Shown here: positions 34,501-46,450 of the stretch, one piece after another | Position numbering within the stretch: position 1 is the first letter of the stretch | How the letters are laid out: every line of letters begins with the position of its first letter | Source: Ziziphus jujuba | Taxonomy: Eukaryota; Streptophyta; Magnoliopsida; Rosales; Rhamnaceae | Assembly (NCBI RefSeq): GCF_031755915.1 | Contig: NC_083386.1 | Coordinates: 19,701,001 to 19,765,000, forward strand | DNA length: 64,000 bases | Direction of reading: 5' to 3' | Notes under the pieces: model-generated | Database searches by the model: none | Told to the model about the DNA's origin: nothing | What the model saw: only the letters and a program-made list of their open reading frames with translations | Position numbers and translations under genes: made by a program

Positions 34501-34680
34501 CACCCATAAATGTCGTTCAACTACACTTATATCTTGGATATACACATTACGACAAAATTGACAAGGACACCTAGTCCTATTATCTTCATCTAAATGATGT
34601 TTAGCCAAATCAATAAATGATGTACCACCGTTTATGTATTCACCTGATATATCATGACACCATATCCATTTTTTATCCAT
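31531..34680 (-). pseudogene. CACTA TNP2-type transposase, 5' and central exons
   Basis: Starts MDKKWIWCHDISGEYINGG at 34680, the N-terminal transposase-associated domain, with CPCQFCRNVY. An acidic linker crosses two frameshifts (near 34460 and 34385). LYPGCTKFSAVTFLVKLMHI and LGLGYEAIHACKWGCALFWK follow, then the TNP2 domain at 33250-34004 with MRWHKERCPNTNEVLRHPAY, AMDLRNVWLGVATDGFNPFG and KACPTCNEDT. In-frame stops occur at 34014 (TAA) and 33303 (TGA). DVMHIEKNICDNIVGTML and the DUF4218 part (TLCKLERIFPPAFLDIMVHL, 32440-32640) come next, with introns near 32372-32478 and 31985-32068. DUF4216 (31541-31857) is cut at CAW by the CRM insertion. Confidence 0.93.
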
Positions 34681-36549
34681 AATGCCCTAGTAGAAACCAA
34701 TAGTATATAAAGTTACAAGAATATAATATATCAATCACTCAAAACAAATTCACTTGTACAATATTGAAGCTAAAATCGGTCTAAAGGTCTCAATACACAG
34801 CAAGATAACATTAAAGGATGGGAAATTAAAAAAATAGTTAGCTAGTTAAACAGCAAAAGGAAAACAAATATTGCAATATTCATATAATCAAAGGCATGAA
34901 ATGGTCTATTTAAAAAACAACAACACAAAGAACAATGATAAGTATACTAAGCATTATTTATTCCACTAATAACATTGATCGTCAACTTCACTTTATCATA
35001 ATAAAGATAAAACTACAGTAACCTTATGTCCGGTGTGTTTTCTTATAGCATGATCCCTTTTATAGGTGATAGCAAGGTAGTGAAAGCACAATGTCAATAG
35101 CTGCTAATATATATTTTTGTATCATATAAAAATTATATGTATGTACATATACTTTCTTTAAAAAGAATAAGGATAGCAGTTTCTAGCTGACTAGGCATTA
35201 AGTTATGGCTAAACTTTGTGATATAGAGTTATCTTGCAACCTAATATTTTAAATAGAATGTGGACGATATTATTATGTTTCTATGTTGACTTGGTTTACA
35301 AGCTGATTTGGAGTTTGGCAAGTATCCTTGCATTTGGTTATTTCAATTGCTCTGCCATATGATTTTTGGGCTTAAGTTCGTGTAGATGCACTACTTTTAT
35401 GGTTTTTGCCATAATAATAAATTAGTTTTTTCAATCTTATTGGAGGGTAAGTCAAAAGGAAAAAACCACATCATCCACGAACAACCAAACCATAATTCCA
35501 AGAAATGACATATAAGCTTAGAAATTATGCAAACCAAATAGGATTTGAAAATGTAATTTGTATAAGTCATAGTAACAAAAAGTATTCACCTAATCCTATA
35601 TATGCTGCAATAAGCTATTAGTTGTTCCAACAAAGAATGCAGGTTACATATATTTGTTTTCCTAGTGACTCATCATGTAGTTTGGTATGAACCCTAAAAA
35701 TGAAAATTTGATATATTTTTCAATATTTACAACACTATAACTCTGTCGTTTACAGAAAGACACCACAAAATTAGAAAAACAATGTCTTTTACCAAGAATA
35801 CCTTCCTTAGGTCATGAAGAACCTTTTCCCTCTCGGCTCATCACATCCAGCTGCTTCCCCATCCAGCTACTCAATCTAGCTGCTGTTGTTTGATATGTAT
35901 AAAACCCAATCATTCACGTACAGAAATAACTTACAAGCGGAGCAAAAATACATACGAAGAATGACTTCTTCATTTAATCAAAATTCTAGACTTGGATGAA
36001 ATTCGATAGGTGGTAGCAGAGGTTAGAAGAGATCGAAAAATATATTTTGAAAAGAAGAAAACAAAACTAAGAGAAAGGTTGAGAGTGTTACTGGTCAAAA
36101 TGGTTGCATAGAGGGGTTGGACACTTCTCACACAAAACATTTCAAATGGGAATTCGCTTTGGCTAAAACATAAACATAAACGAAGGATAGGGACTTTAGC
36201 AAAATGAAATAAGTGGAAAACATGGAAATAGGTGGCAAAACTTCCCACCAAAGTAGAAATTCATATTTGGGTTTCATTTTCCAATATAAATTTTCGTGTA
36301 CTTTCTCTATCTTTCTTTATTCTCTTTCTTTTTCTCTTTTTTCCTTCTGTCCAAATCATATGAACCTAAGAATTAACCATATAAAAATTTAATGTTGGAA
36401 AGTGAATTATTAAATTTTTATTTATAATCAAGTGTAAATTATTAGGAAATATATTTATAATGTGGTTAAGTATCAGCAAAGTTTATGTCCATTTGCAGTT
36501 ATTTAATTTATACCATGATCATGAGTTTTAATTTAAACACCTAATGATA

Positions 36550-36581
<32 letters not shown>

Positions 36582-38398
36582 AAAAGTATCTTTGTAGATT
36601 AGTATGTAGATAACATCTTTCTTTGTATGATAAAAACTATAATAACATAACAAATGTTCCTTGAGGAAAAAAAAAAAAAAAAAAGAAGGATCAAAATCAT
36701 AATAATTAAAGAGAAAATAACCAGTTTTGGTGATTGTACTAAAACACCAAAGTGTTTGTGATTCTATGCAGTTTTCCAACATCTAATTTCCAACTATGAA
36801 CACATATTTTATGAATAACTATACGGCAACATATAGTATCTCAGATAAATTGCAGACTATATATATATAGGGTCGGATTCTATAAAAAAATATTTGATAA
36901 ATCGCACTAGCAATTAAAGGATCATTCAATAGTTGAAAACTGCTTTATTTTAAATATATTATAATTTTGAAAAATAATTATGTTTACTATCTATTTTAAT
37001 AAGAAAAGTGATTATTTACCATTAGTTAATAATAGTCAACGATCGCCAATATTTGTCGAACCCTTAATTTGTACACGGTACATTCCCCTATATACATATA
37101 GTTACTTATAAAAACAATGCTATAATACATCTAAGCCCTTAAGTTTTGTAATAAGGTTTATTATAATTTGATGTTAGAAAATTACACTAAGACTGTGAAT
37201 GTTAGACGTTTTCCATTTCACTATTTGTGCTATCAAAATATCTTCCAACAACTTATAAATATAAATTTTCACAATTAATCATTAAGGGAGTAAGAATTTG
37301 CAAATTTTTAATTAATTACTAAAATGGAAAATATATAATCATAAATAATTGTTACGTTGTGTTGGTAATAACGTGTCACTAATTTACGAAAACAAAAAAT
37401 GATGACAATATTAAGTAAAACAAAAAGATTTGACAAATAATAATCATTTTTACAGTAAAAATGTTTTAGCTGGCATAGAACCAATTAATAATTCACAATA
37501 CGTTTATTATAAATTCATAGTTGAAAGTTGAGCATTCATTGAGGCACAAAAGATATATATGTATATATATATATGTTTACATATACTTTTGACGATCAAC
37601 AGTTAAAAAATACATTAAAATTAAAAATAAGTTACTTCAACAATAAGTATAACATTACAGTTAGTGAAAAAAACCAAAAAAAAATCGAACCAGTACGAAT
37701 TAAAGAAAATGTAGCTTGCCTCCTCTCGAGTTTAAACAACATTAATATAAACAAGCTTTTTTTTTTTTTCTCAATATGTTTATTCTTGTTATTGAAAACA
37801 ATAAATTGTAAAAAATAAATAAATAAATAATAAACAACCAAATAAAAAGACAAAAACAAAAGTAAAATCATGCATGGGAGAGATGGAATCCCACAAACTA
37901 TTTTTTATTTTGCATTTTTTATCCTTAATTTACTTATTTAAATTTGCATTTTTATCCTCAATTTCGTTTAAACTCATAAACTTTTAAAACATTGCAGTTA
38001 AATATCGTATTGCCATGGAGAGGGCATAATATCGAATTCAGTCAAAATCTATGTCACAGTTATAGGATTATAAAGTAGTGTCCTTCCCCACATACACTTG
38101 TCATTGCATACATTTATATAATTACACTATAAACATAAATTAGTGTACCAAAAGACGCCTATATATACATATACAAAACTTGATCTCTAATGTTTTGAAC
38201 ATTACCTATAATATCACAATGCACTTGTGATTGTGCATGCTTTGCAAAAAGGCTTGTGATTGCAAATGTCTATAACCATGCATAGTGCCAAAAATTCACC
38301 TAATGCAAATATTTTGCATTCTAACTATGTACACTATCAAAAAACTATGTATAGGTGATTTTTTAATGCCATGCATATCATAAGCAGAAACCATGACG
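34681..38398. other. CACTA internal non-coding stretch
   Basis: AT-rich, with TA/TG microsatellites near 36550-36580 and 37550-37575 and poly(A/T) runs. Minus-strand frames at 35970-36251 and 36528-36782 show no recognisable domain. In sense direction it lies upstream of the TNP2 gene and downstream of the second CACTA gene, so it holds the promoter of one and the terminator of the other. Neither can be pointed to. Confidence 0.5.
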
Positions 38399-39050
38399 TC
38401 AAGTCATTGTTGCAATAGGTGGTGGTGGTGGCAGTGACGACGGAGGTGGTGGCTGGCTGGAACTTGAAGGATGCTGATTCACATCCAATAATGCAGAAAA
38501 TTTGGCAATGAGTTCTGCCTGTTGATCCACAACTTGTGCAAGTTTTTTTACCTCAACCTTGTAATCTTCAAACTCTGTAGCCAACTGAGGGGTAGGTTGA
38601 TTAAGCTGTTTGCTGTAGCTCTTTCTTGTAGCTGGTCCAACACCAAAAATGAATCCAGAATTTCTACCTAGGACTTGTGCACGAATGTCAAATTCTGTCA
38701 AACAAACTTGTATAGTAATATCATCAGGAGAAGCATCATCTTGTGTCTGCTGCATTTGTGCTTCTTGTAGCCGAACCATCTCATTCTAACAACATGAAAG
38801 ATATAAAGATGTCATTATAAGATATTACAAGTATGACAAAATAGTTAAGGAGTGATAAGTAAAATGACAAACCAGTTAAGGAGTGATAAGTAAAATGACA
38901 AACCAATTAAGGAGTGATAAGTAAAACTTACATATCTTGATTCTACTATAACATTATTCCATCCTTTTTTTTTTTTTTTGTGTCCAGTGTGTTCTCTTGA
39001 ATAACTCAATCTCACCAATTGGTTCATTCGGAGATGTCTACAAAATAAAA
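38399..39050 (-). pseudogene. Second CACTA gene, C-terminal exons (Transposase_24-like)
   Basis: The last exon (38399-38779) reads MVRLQEAQMQQTQ, then TEFDIRAQVLGRNSGFIFGV and GPATRKSYSK, a short coiled-coil-like stretch (FEDYKVEVKKLAQVVDQQAELIAK) and a Ser/Pro tail. This matches the C-terminus of plant Transposase_24 proteins, where an E-I-x-x-x-V-L-G-x-R-x-G-x-x-x-G-x-G-P block is typical. An upstream exon (about 38930-39030) carries SYSREHTGHKKK, resembling the E-x-x-K-x-T-H-x-K-K block. The N-terminal part is not found. Such proteins may act as the element's DNA-binding partner, by family inference. Confidence 0.7.
38843..38926. repeat. Tandem repeat, 31-bp unit, nearly three copies
   Basis: AGTTAAGGAGTGATAAGTAA starts units at 38843, 38874 and (as AATTAAGG) 38905. 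The repeats end at AAACTTACATATC. They lie in the probable intron between the two exons of the second CACTA gene. Confidence 0.85.
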
Positions 39051-41029
39051 AGATAGAAAATTTTACTTGCCTGCCTAAACAAAGTGACTGTCACCTTCGT
39101 ATTTGGGACTAAACCTTGTGTATGTATATATATATGTATAAATAGACACTTATATAACATTATAATCATAATCTCCAACTTCAAATTACGATGCTTGTGT
39201 TTTTTTCAAAAGCAACTGAGCAGTTCAAGAACATTCCAATCCAAGAAGACTCATTACATTATGTTAAGAACATAGGAGAAAAGGTAAAAATTCAATTATG
39301 TCTCAACACATGGCAAATATTTCTAGAACTTTATTGTTTGAAAATATCAACTACACTACTAAAAACCAATAACATATAGGAATAGAGACTCCTCTCACTC
39401 AATATACCTATCTCTCACAAAACACCATAGCAAACATAGAGGGAAAAAAAGAAGAAGTTATAGATATCTCTTACCAAGCACAAATTTGCTTCCTCTCACA
39501 TCCCTAATAAATCCTTCAATCCTTCCTTTATCAGCTCATTAAATCTGGTTGACTCTTTTTCATATGTAACAAAGAACTAACGCATACTTCACCTACATTT
39601 CATGGAATGAGCAACTTAGGGAAAAATAAGAAACAGAGAAAAGAAAAAGCACAGAGAGAAATTGGGAACGGAAACACACCTGAGATAGAGCTTGAGAGAG
39701 ATGCCAATCTAAGTAGTCATAGAAGCAACGAGAAGGTTAGACAGGTGGGACAATCCAAAGAACTCTTAGAGAGAGTTTTAGAAAGGAAATAGGGCCGGTG
39801 CAATTTTATCATCTATAGGGTTTTATGGGGATCATCCATCCAAAAATGATTTTATGGGGATTGTAACCAAAAATATAAAAAATAAATAAAATAATCTATG
39901 GGTCTATATGGAGAGTTATCAAACCATCCATCAGTTTTAGCTTTTCACCTAAAAAGGATATATTTGCAATTTGGTTGTAAACATTTAAGTTTTTTTTTTT
40001 TTTTAAGAAAAATCAATTTTGATAATTTATATGATAAATGCTTCAATATAAAATATTCATATAATAATGTTATTAGTTATATATAAAGTATCAATTGTTA
40101 ACCAAAATTATATGTATGAACAGTGGTTAATATAATTACTTCACACAAATTTAATCAAGTATACAATTATTAAGACACATCTATTTAAACAAGGTGGTTG
40201 AGTATACCATGATTCACATTTTGATTTTAAATTTTTTTCTTATTTTTTTATCCTAAACTCTATTGCCTATTATCATTAGTGCATAACGAATTTCATCCAA
40301 GAATATTGAAAAAAATGCCAAATAAGTACCTATGTACAAATTAGAAGGGAGCAAAATGTAGCTTGATATAGGTTAGGGACTATATATGTAATAAAATCTA
40401 AAAAAATTATAAGATTTGTTTTTTTTTAAATAAATATTTCTTTTTAAAAATGATTACTTAAAAAATATAATATAAGGAATGATGGAAAAAAAATTGAACA
40501 ATTACTTTAAAATTTTCAATTGGAAAATTTTCAGAAAATCTCTGCATCACTTATTTATTGAAAAACTTTATTTTTAAAATCATTTGTAAGATACTAAATC
40601 TTTTATTGTTGTTATTTTATTGCTGCAAATTAAATTTTTTTAATTACTACTGGATATCATTTTAATATTTTTTAATTAACTTTTTTTAGTCAAATTGTAG
40701 CATTTAATTTAATTTGTAGATATGGTTTTATAAGAAAATTAAAATTTCAATATTTTTTTAAGTATTTAATTCAATTTGGAGATATGATTTTATATGAAAA
40801 TTAAAATTTCAATATTTCATATAAGATCTAAAGATTTTTAAACTTCAAAAATTATTTTTGCAAATAAAAACTTGGTCATTGTGGATTATTTTATTAATAT
40901 TATTATTAACACTGTTTGGACCTATTTAATAGCTCTGACATGGTGGCTCAAACAATTAAATTATGAATTTAATGTTTCTTTTTCTTACATTTAGTCAAGT
41001 TTCTCCTTCCCGCCAAAACGGAAAAGCAC
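39051..41029. other. CACTA internal non-coding stretch
   Basis: AT-rich, no recognisable domain. The plus-strand frame at 39607-39792 is charged but unlike any family I know. Upstream exons of the second CACTA gene should lie here in sense direction but I cannot identify them. Confidence 0.45.
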
Positions 41030-41591
41030 GTAGATGGTTTCTCGTCATTTCATTTACTCACCAAACATAGTTGGTCGCTAACGGCATTAAAGTAAACCTA
41101 TTATAAATTTTTTTTTTATCTTTTATTATTTTAAATTCTCTTTAGTGACCAATATTTCAGTCACAAATATAACATTTGACGACCCAAAACAATTTGGTCG
41201 TGGAACGCCTTGTATTAACATTATTTGCTATTTTTCCTTACAAATTTTTTTAGCTTATTTTATTAGTGATCAATATGTTGGTCCTGATAAGTACTTTGAG
41301 TGACCAACATTGGTTGGTCATTGAAACTTCATGTTCCCCCCAAAAAAACAAAAAAGGTGGGAAAGCTTCCTACCCTACCTTTTTAACTACCAAATAATTT
41401 TTCGTCATTGAAATTGCTATTTGTGACCAAATTTGTGGTCACCATAAGAGGTCAACCAAAATTCTCCACATATCTGTTACTATTGTTTCTGCAACTAAAT
41501 ATCGATCGCTGTTTTATCCATTCAGTGACCATTATTTTTGCATCACTGACGGCTTAGTCGCTAATTCCCTTTTCTTTTCTTTTTTGTAGTG
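41030..41591. repeat. CACTA right subterminal repeats and terminal inverted repeat
   Basis: Motifs TTGGTCGCTAA, GTGACCAATATTT, TTTGGTCGTGG, GAGTGACCAACATTGGTTGG and TTGTGGTCACC occur in both orientations, mirroring the left end. The tip is TTTTTTGTAGTG, followed by the target duplication AAG. Confidence 0.88.
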
Positions 41592-42399
41592 AAGGAAGCT
41601 TCAAAGATCCAAAGCCATGCTTGTCCAAAGCTCCCACAAGAAGAAAAGTGATAGACTCTTGCAACTTTGAATAGACGAAATGAAGTTTGCTCAAATTCTT
41701 CAATCTTTGACCAAGTTTTGTTTTTAATGAATTAAGAAAGTAGAATCATGTCTTAGAAAATAAAATTTGGGGTCTAGAAAGGTTAAAATAGAAACTAGAA
41801 GAAAAAATGTGAAAAAAAAAAAGAAATGAGACTCAATTTTGGCTTTGTGGAAGGGTTTAGTGGCGTGGGCTCCTAGTTCCATTTTATGTATACATCTCCT
41901 CTTTTTGCAAGGTCTAATGGGGGGATAAAATGGCATCGGCACTGCACACACTACTTTCTTGGATTTGCAAGCTAAAACCAATGTGGCCATTCTTCCTTCC
42001 ACCAAGCACATGCTCAAATGCTCCCACCAGGTCTAATGGCTTTCAAACTTTGAGTGCTCCCTTCCAAAATGAAGGTGCACATGCCCCATTTTCATCCCAT
42101 GCCTTTATTTGCTTCAAATTTCATGTGTTTAACACATTTTTATGACCAAAATGTGGTTATTCTTCACTTTTTAAGCATGTTGTGTCTCAACTTTGCAAAT
42201 TTGATTCCCCACTTGAATAAACACTCTTCTTTGACAAATTGCGTTGTCCAAAAACAATTAAACAAATTCCCAATTGAATAAGCATAGGTTCAAAATGATT
42301 AAAACCTACAAACAAAATAAAACAAAGTCACCCAATAAACTTAAAAACAAGTAAAACAAATTGAAGTCAAGTGACTAATTCAAAAATCAAAATGATAAA
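41592..42399. other. Non-coding part of the Athila/Tat-like element
   Basis: Lies between the CACTA insertion and the protease relic, where reverse transcriptase, RNase H and integrase would be expected in a full element. I see no trace of their motifs on the minus strand. Confidence 0.5.
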
Positions 42400-44880
42400 A
42401 CATTATTAGAATAATCCGTCATTAGAAGCTTCAAGCTCTAAATATCGTAATGATAAAACATTTTTAACCACAAATTTGTCTAAATTTTCACCTAATTTGC
42501 TAACCATTTGCATTTTATTACCAAGCTCAAACTTGACACACGATTTCTTCTTGTTCTTTTTGCTCCTTCTATGAAGTTTTCTTTTTCCTAAACTACTCAG
42601 ATAAATTTGAACTTGTATCTCCCTTTGGTGGGCCTCCATTATGGACTCTTGTAAAATTTTACTAGAAATCTCATTCGAACTCATCTTATGAAACACTACT
42701 TCTTCAAAGGATCAATTATCTTAATTTTGGGATATGCTTGAACTTTGTCTAGAAATTTCATATTATGAGATATATCAAACTTAACCTCATTATTATCCAT
42801 TCTCAAGATAAGACCACTTTGCGTATTGATAATAGCTTTAAGAGTAGTTAAGAATGGCCTTCTAAGAAAGATTGATACCTTCTTGTCTTCTTTTACGTCC
42901 AAAACTACAAAGTCAAGCAGAAAAACAAAATTTTCCGCTTTTACAAGAACATCTTCAACAACTCCATACGTTTTTGAAAGAGATCGATCTAGCATTTAAA
43001 GAGTTATATTTGATTGGTTTCACTTTTCCTAGACCAAGGTTTTTGAAGATAAAGAGAGGAAGATTGATACTAGCTCCAATATCACATTATGCTCTCTTAA
43101 ACTTCATATCACCAATGGTATAAGAAATTGTATAACTCCCCGAATCATTTAACTTTTTTGGTAGCTCTCTTTTGAGAATAGAGCTACACTGTTTCGTTTA
43201 AGCAATGGTTTCATACTTCTCAAGCTTTTTCTTCTTAGACATATTCTCCTTCGAAAACTATGCACAATTTGACATTGGTTGTCCATCTTTTTCTTCACCA
43301 ACCATTAAGGATAAGGTAAAGGTGGCGTAAAAAGTGGATTAAAAGTAAAAGATATAGAGCCTAGACAAACTTTGAATTATCTTTAAACTTATCCTTCTTA
43401 ATCACAATTTCTTCCTTAATCACATTTCCTTTATATTGCTAAACTCTGCCAAACTTAGCATTTAAAGATTCCTTCTTTTCAACACAAACATCATTCTCAA
43501 CAAAAAAAATTTCAACACCAATATTCTTATCATAAGAATTTTTAAAATCAAAAGACTTCTTGATTGGCTTATCTCCTTTTAATTTTAGAGCTTCATAGAC
43601 CTGCTGCTTCTTAACACAATTCACCAAAACTGCTTTAATTTAGGTTCTCTATCATTAGAAAAAGAAACCTAGACTTGCCTTTTATCTCTTTAGCAAGTTG
43701 TCAGTTTCTAAATTCTTCATCGATTCTCCTTATTGGCACAATGAGCTTTAATGATGTCAATCCTTACTTCATTCTTATTAAACCTTCTTATTGTTTCAAC
43801 CATAAATGAAGAAATCAAATCCTAAAAAAGGGATTTTTTTTTCCCCTTCTTTGGTTTAGATAATCCCAATGGCGGATTTAAAGCATTCCTTTAATTTGTT
43901 CAAGAAAAATTCTCATGATTCCTCAAACTAGGATTGTAGTAATTAGGCACATTATTGTTAGGCTTAAAAACAAAATTTCTATTTTTATTTGCCAAAGATT
44001 AATATTACTCCATTATAACATCACTTGAAGGAATAACAACATTAGAAACATTCTCCATCAGCTCAAAAGCTTAATCAAAAGTAGCCAATATGTGTGACAA
44101 AGCATCAACCTTAGATACCAAGCTATTGAAGCCATCTAACTCAAAAATACCACTTGGTTTCTTCATTTACCTCTCCATCAGCCAATTATATGAATCAAAG
44201 CCCAATTCCTCTAACAAAACAAATGCTTCCTCAACCATGTTCTTCATAAATGATGCTCCACTTGAACTATTCAAAGTAGATTTTGTTTGTCCATGTAAAC
44301 CATTATTGAAGATGTAAATAAGAACCCTTTTTTCATAGCTATGTTGGGGAGATCTCCTCAACAAATCCTTCAATTGCTATCATGCTTCATGTAATCACTC
44401 ACAATCTTATTGTTTAAAATTGACTAATTTTCCCTCTCAATTTTGAAGACTTTATAGGTGGAAACATTTGTTCAATGACTTTTCCACTATCTCTTTTGAC
44501 ATATTGATACTTCTCGGCTTCAATGACTACAGCCCATTCAAAGCCTTGTCTATAAAAAAAATGGGAAATATTTTCAAGTAAATTGCATTTTCACAACTTC
44601 TATTCATCTTGATTGTATCTGTAACTTGCAAAAACATAGCAAGATGAACACTAGGGTTTTCACTTGCACAACCACCAAATTGGTTTTGTTGAACCATAGT
44701 GATGAGAACAAGTTTTGATTCAAAGTTGCTTGCATCCATGGGTTGTCTCCTAATTCCTAAAGCATTCTTAAAATTGACCAGTTTGTAATAATCCCAAATC
44801 GAACGTGGTTGTGGAGCTTCATGCTCACGATTATATTTCACTGCTTTAAAAAACTGCATTTCAATTTCAATCCAATCCTT
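42400..44880 (-). pseudogene. Athila/Tat-type gag-protease, degenerate
   Basis: Near the 5' end, the frame 44527-44859 holds LGIRRQPMDASNFESKLVLI, TMVQQNQFGGCASENPSVHL and AMFLQVTDTIKMN, the Athila/Tat gag signature. Further on, 43019-43085 encodes CDIGASINL-like residues, with the aspartic protease triad D-I-G (43075-43083; normally D-L/S-G). The frame 42696-42995 continues with GVVEDVLVKAENFVFLLDFV, then VLDVKEDKKVSIFLRRPFL, which matches the family's I-L-G-R-P-F-L with G changed to R. Stops and shifts separate the pieces. No reverse transcriptase or integrase follows, so this was probably a non-autonomous gag-protease element. Confidence 0.8.
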
Positions 44881-44894
44881 GACAATAATGCCAA
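44881..44894 (-). other. Primer-binding site of the Athila/Tat-like element (tRNA-Asp type, decayed)
   Basis: The sense strand reads TTGGCATTATTGTC. Athila/Tat elements usually have TTGGCGCCGTTGCC, complementary to tRNA-Asp. The differences are all C/G-to-T/A transitions, as expected from decay of methylated cytosines. It sits directly inside the LTR end. Confidence 0.65.
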
Positions 44895-44897
44895 CAA

Positions 44898-46450
44898 TGT
44901 GTCTCGAAATCGCTTATCATAATCTAAATATTATCAAAATCCTCAGTAATTAAACTAAAAACTTGATTGTGATAAATCGTGCAAGTTCATAATCAAGTAA
45001 TAAAGTGTGCAAAAGTACAATCGTTTCCACGGAGATTGGTGGTAACTCTTTAAGCTTGTTTTAGCTAATTAGTAAAGGTTTTCACTAGTTAACTTTATCA
45101 GGGCAAACAATTCAACATAAGTTGAAAAGGAAAAAGAACAAAAGTAAATTTTATCTAAATTAGCAACTAACAAATCTAAAACAGAAAATAAAAACCACTC
45201 AACACAAATGTAGTTGTTACATTTATGAATTAACAGATCTAGAACTATGATTTCACTTAAACATATCTAGTAACTAATTCATTGGTGATTAAGAGCTAAT
45301 ATCTTTCCAATGATAAACGAAGGATTTCTAATTTTACTAACTCCTTCTCTTAACTTAAGCTCAATATATGGAAAATTTGTCAAATTTGTATCCCTTCCTA
45401 ATTCTACCAATTACCCTATTATTCTAATCTTCCTTCCACTTACCTAAGGTAAATTAGATTTCTTAAATTTATTTAAGCTATAATTATCTAGTTGCCGAAG
45501 ACCTAAATAGGCTCTCTTATGCTCACAAAAGCTCTTAGGTTGTGTTTTCCTAGTTCCAATTTACCAATCAGGCTTTTTCAAGATTTCATAGTTCAATCTG
45601 GACATTAACCAATAAATTCTCGTTTCAATTAGGTTTGTTCTTCTATTACTCTAAGGAAACACAAATCATTGGAAATGTACTAAACCATAAATCAACCAAT
45701 TAACTTGTCACCATAAAAACTAAAACTCCATTATAGTTATAGATTTAAATATCTGATAGCATATGTTCATAAAAATAAAAATAAAAACAATAATTAAATA
45801 TAATTCCTTAAACATAATCATTATCTTAACCCAATGCAAGAATTATATTACAAATAACAAGACATTTAGAATAGAAAGTAAACAGATAAGGAGTTCTTAG
45901 GAGGTGAAGGCTCTTAGGAGGTGAAGGCTCTTTTAAATATACCTAATGCCTTGAGTTCTTTAAGGATACCCAAAGCCTTGGGCTTTCCAAGATTACCAAA
46001 TCCTCTAAGCATCTCTTTCTAAATCGTTTACCATCTCTAAATCTCTTTTTTTCTTAAATCAAACACTCCTATTCTTTTTCTTTTTCGTTTTTTTTTTAAC
46101 TCATTTACCTTAAATATATCTCTTCTAGGGAGTCATTCTAATCTTTTTACACGAGTGATATATAATCACCATCTTTGATCTTTATCAAAAGGCTTCTACT
46201 AAAAATGTGGACAGGTAAGTCATATGGGTCATAGAAGATGACCAAGGGAAGCCACACTTAAGCCACTAAAGAAAGCTCCAAACGTGAATCACTTGCCTTG
46301 TGTGTGTGCACTTTACAAATTCAAAAGGTTTTGACTTCAATCTTTCACTTTACTAAGTGAATTTTTGTTTCCATCCATTACCTCTTTATCCACCATCATA
46401 ATAAGTTCTTCATTTTATTCTTTTAGGAAAGCTTTCTTTCTTGGATAATA
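44898..46450 (-). repeat. 5' LTR of the Athila/Tat-like element
   Basis: Collinear with 8767-10250 (see that entry for landmarks). The left end at TGTGTCTCGAAATCG abuts the primer site. The right end is approximate because similarity fades after 46340. Confidence 0.7.

Larger units (their letters stand above)
19183..41591 (-). mobile_element. CACTA (En/Spm) DNA transposon, with a nested retrotransposon
   Basis: The left end reads CACTACTAAAAACAAGCC and the right end is the reverse complement of CACTACAAAAAAGAAAAG, so the inverted repeats agree at 11 of the first 12 bases. The 3-bp target duplication AAG is exact (19180-19182 and 41592-41594). Both ends carry dense TTGGTC/GACCAA subterminal motifs. 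Inside are a minus-strand TNP2-type transposase and a second gene with a Transposase_24-like C-terminus. The total is 22.4 kb, or about 13.2 kb once the nested CRM element and its duplication are removed. Confidence 0.93.

Noticed and set aside
35970..36251. Minus-strand 93-codon frame as a CACTA gene
   Set aside because: No CACTA domain, low complexity and no homologous segment recognised.
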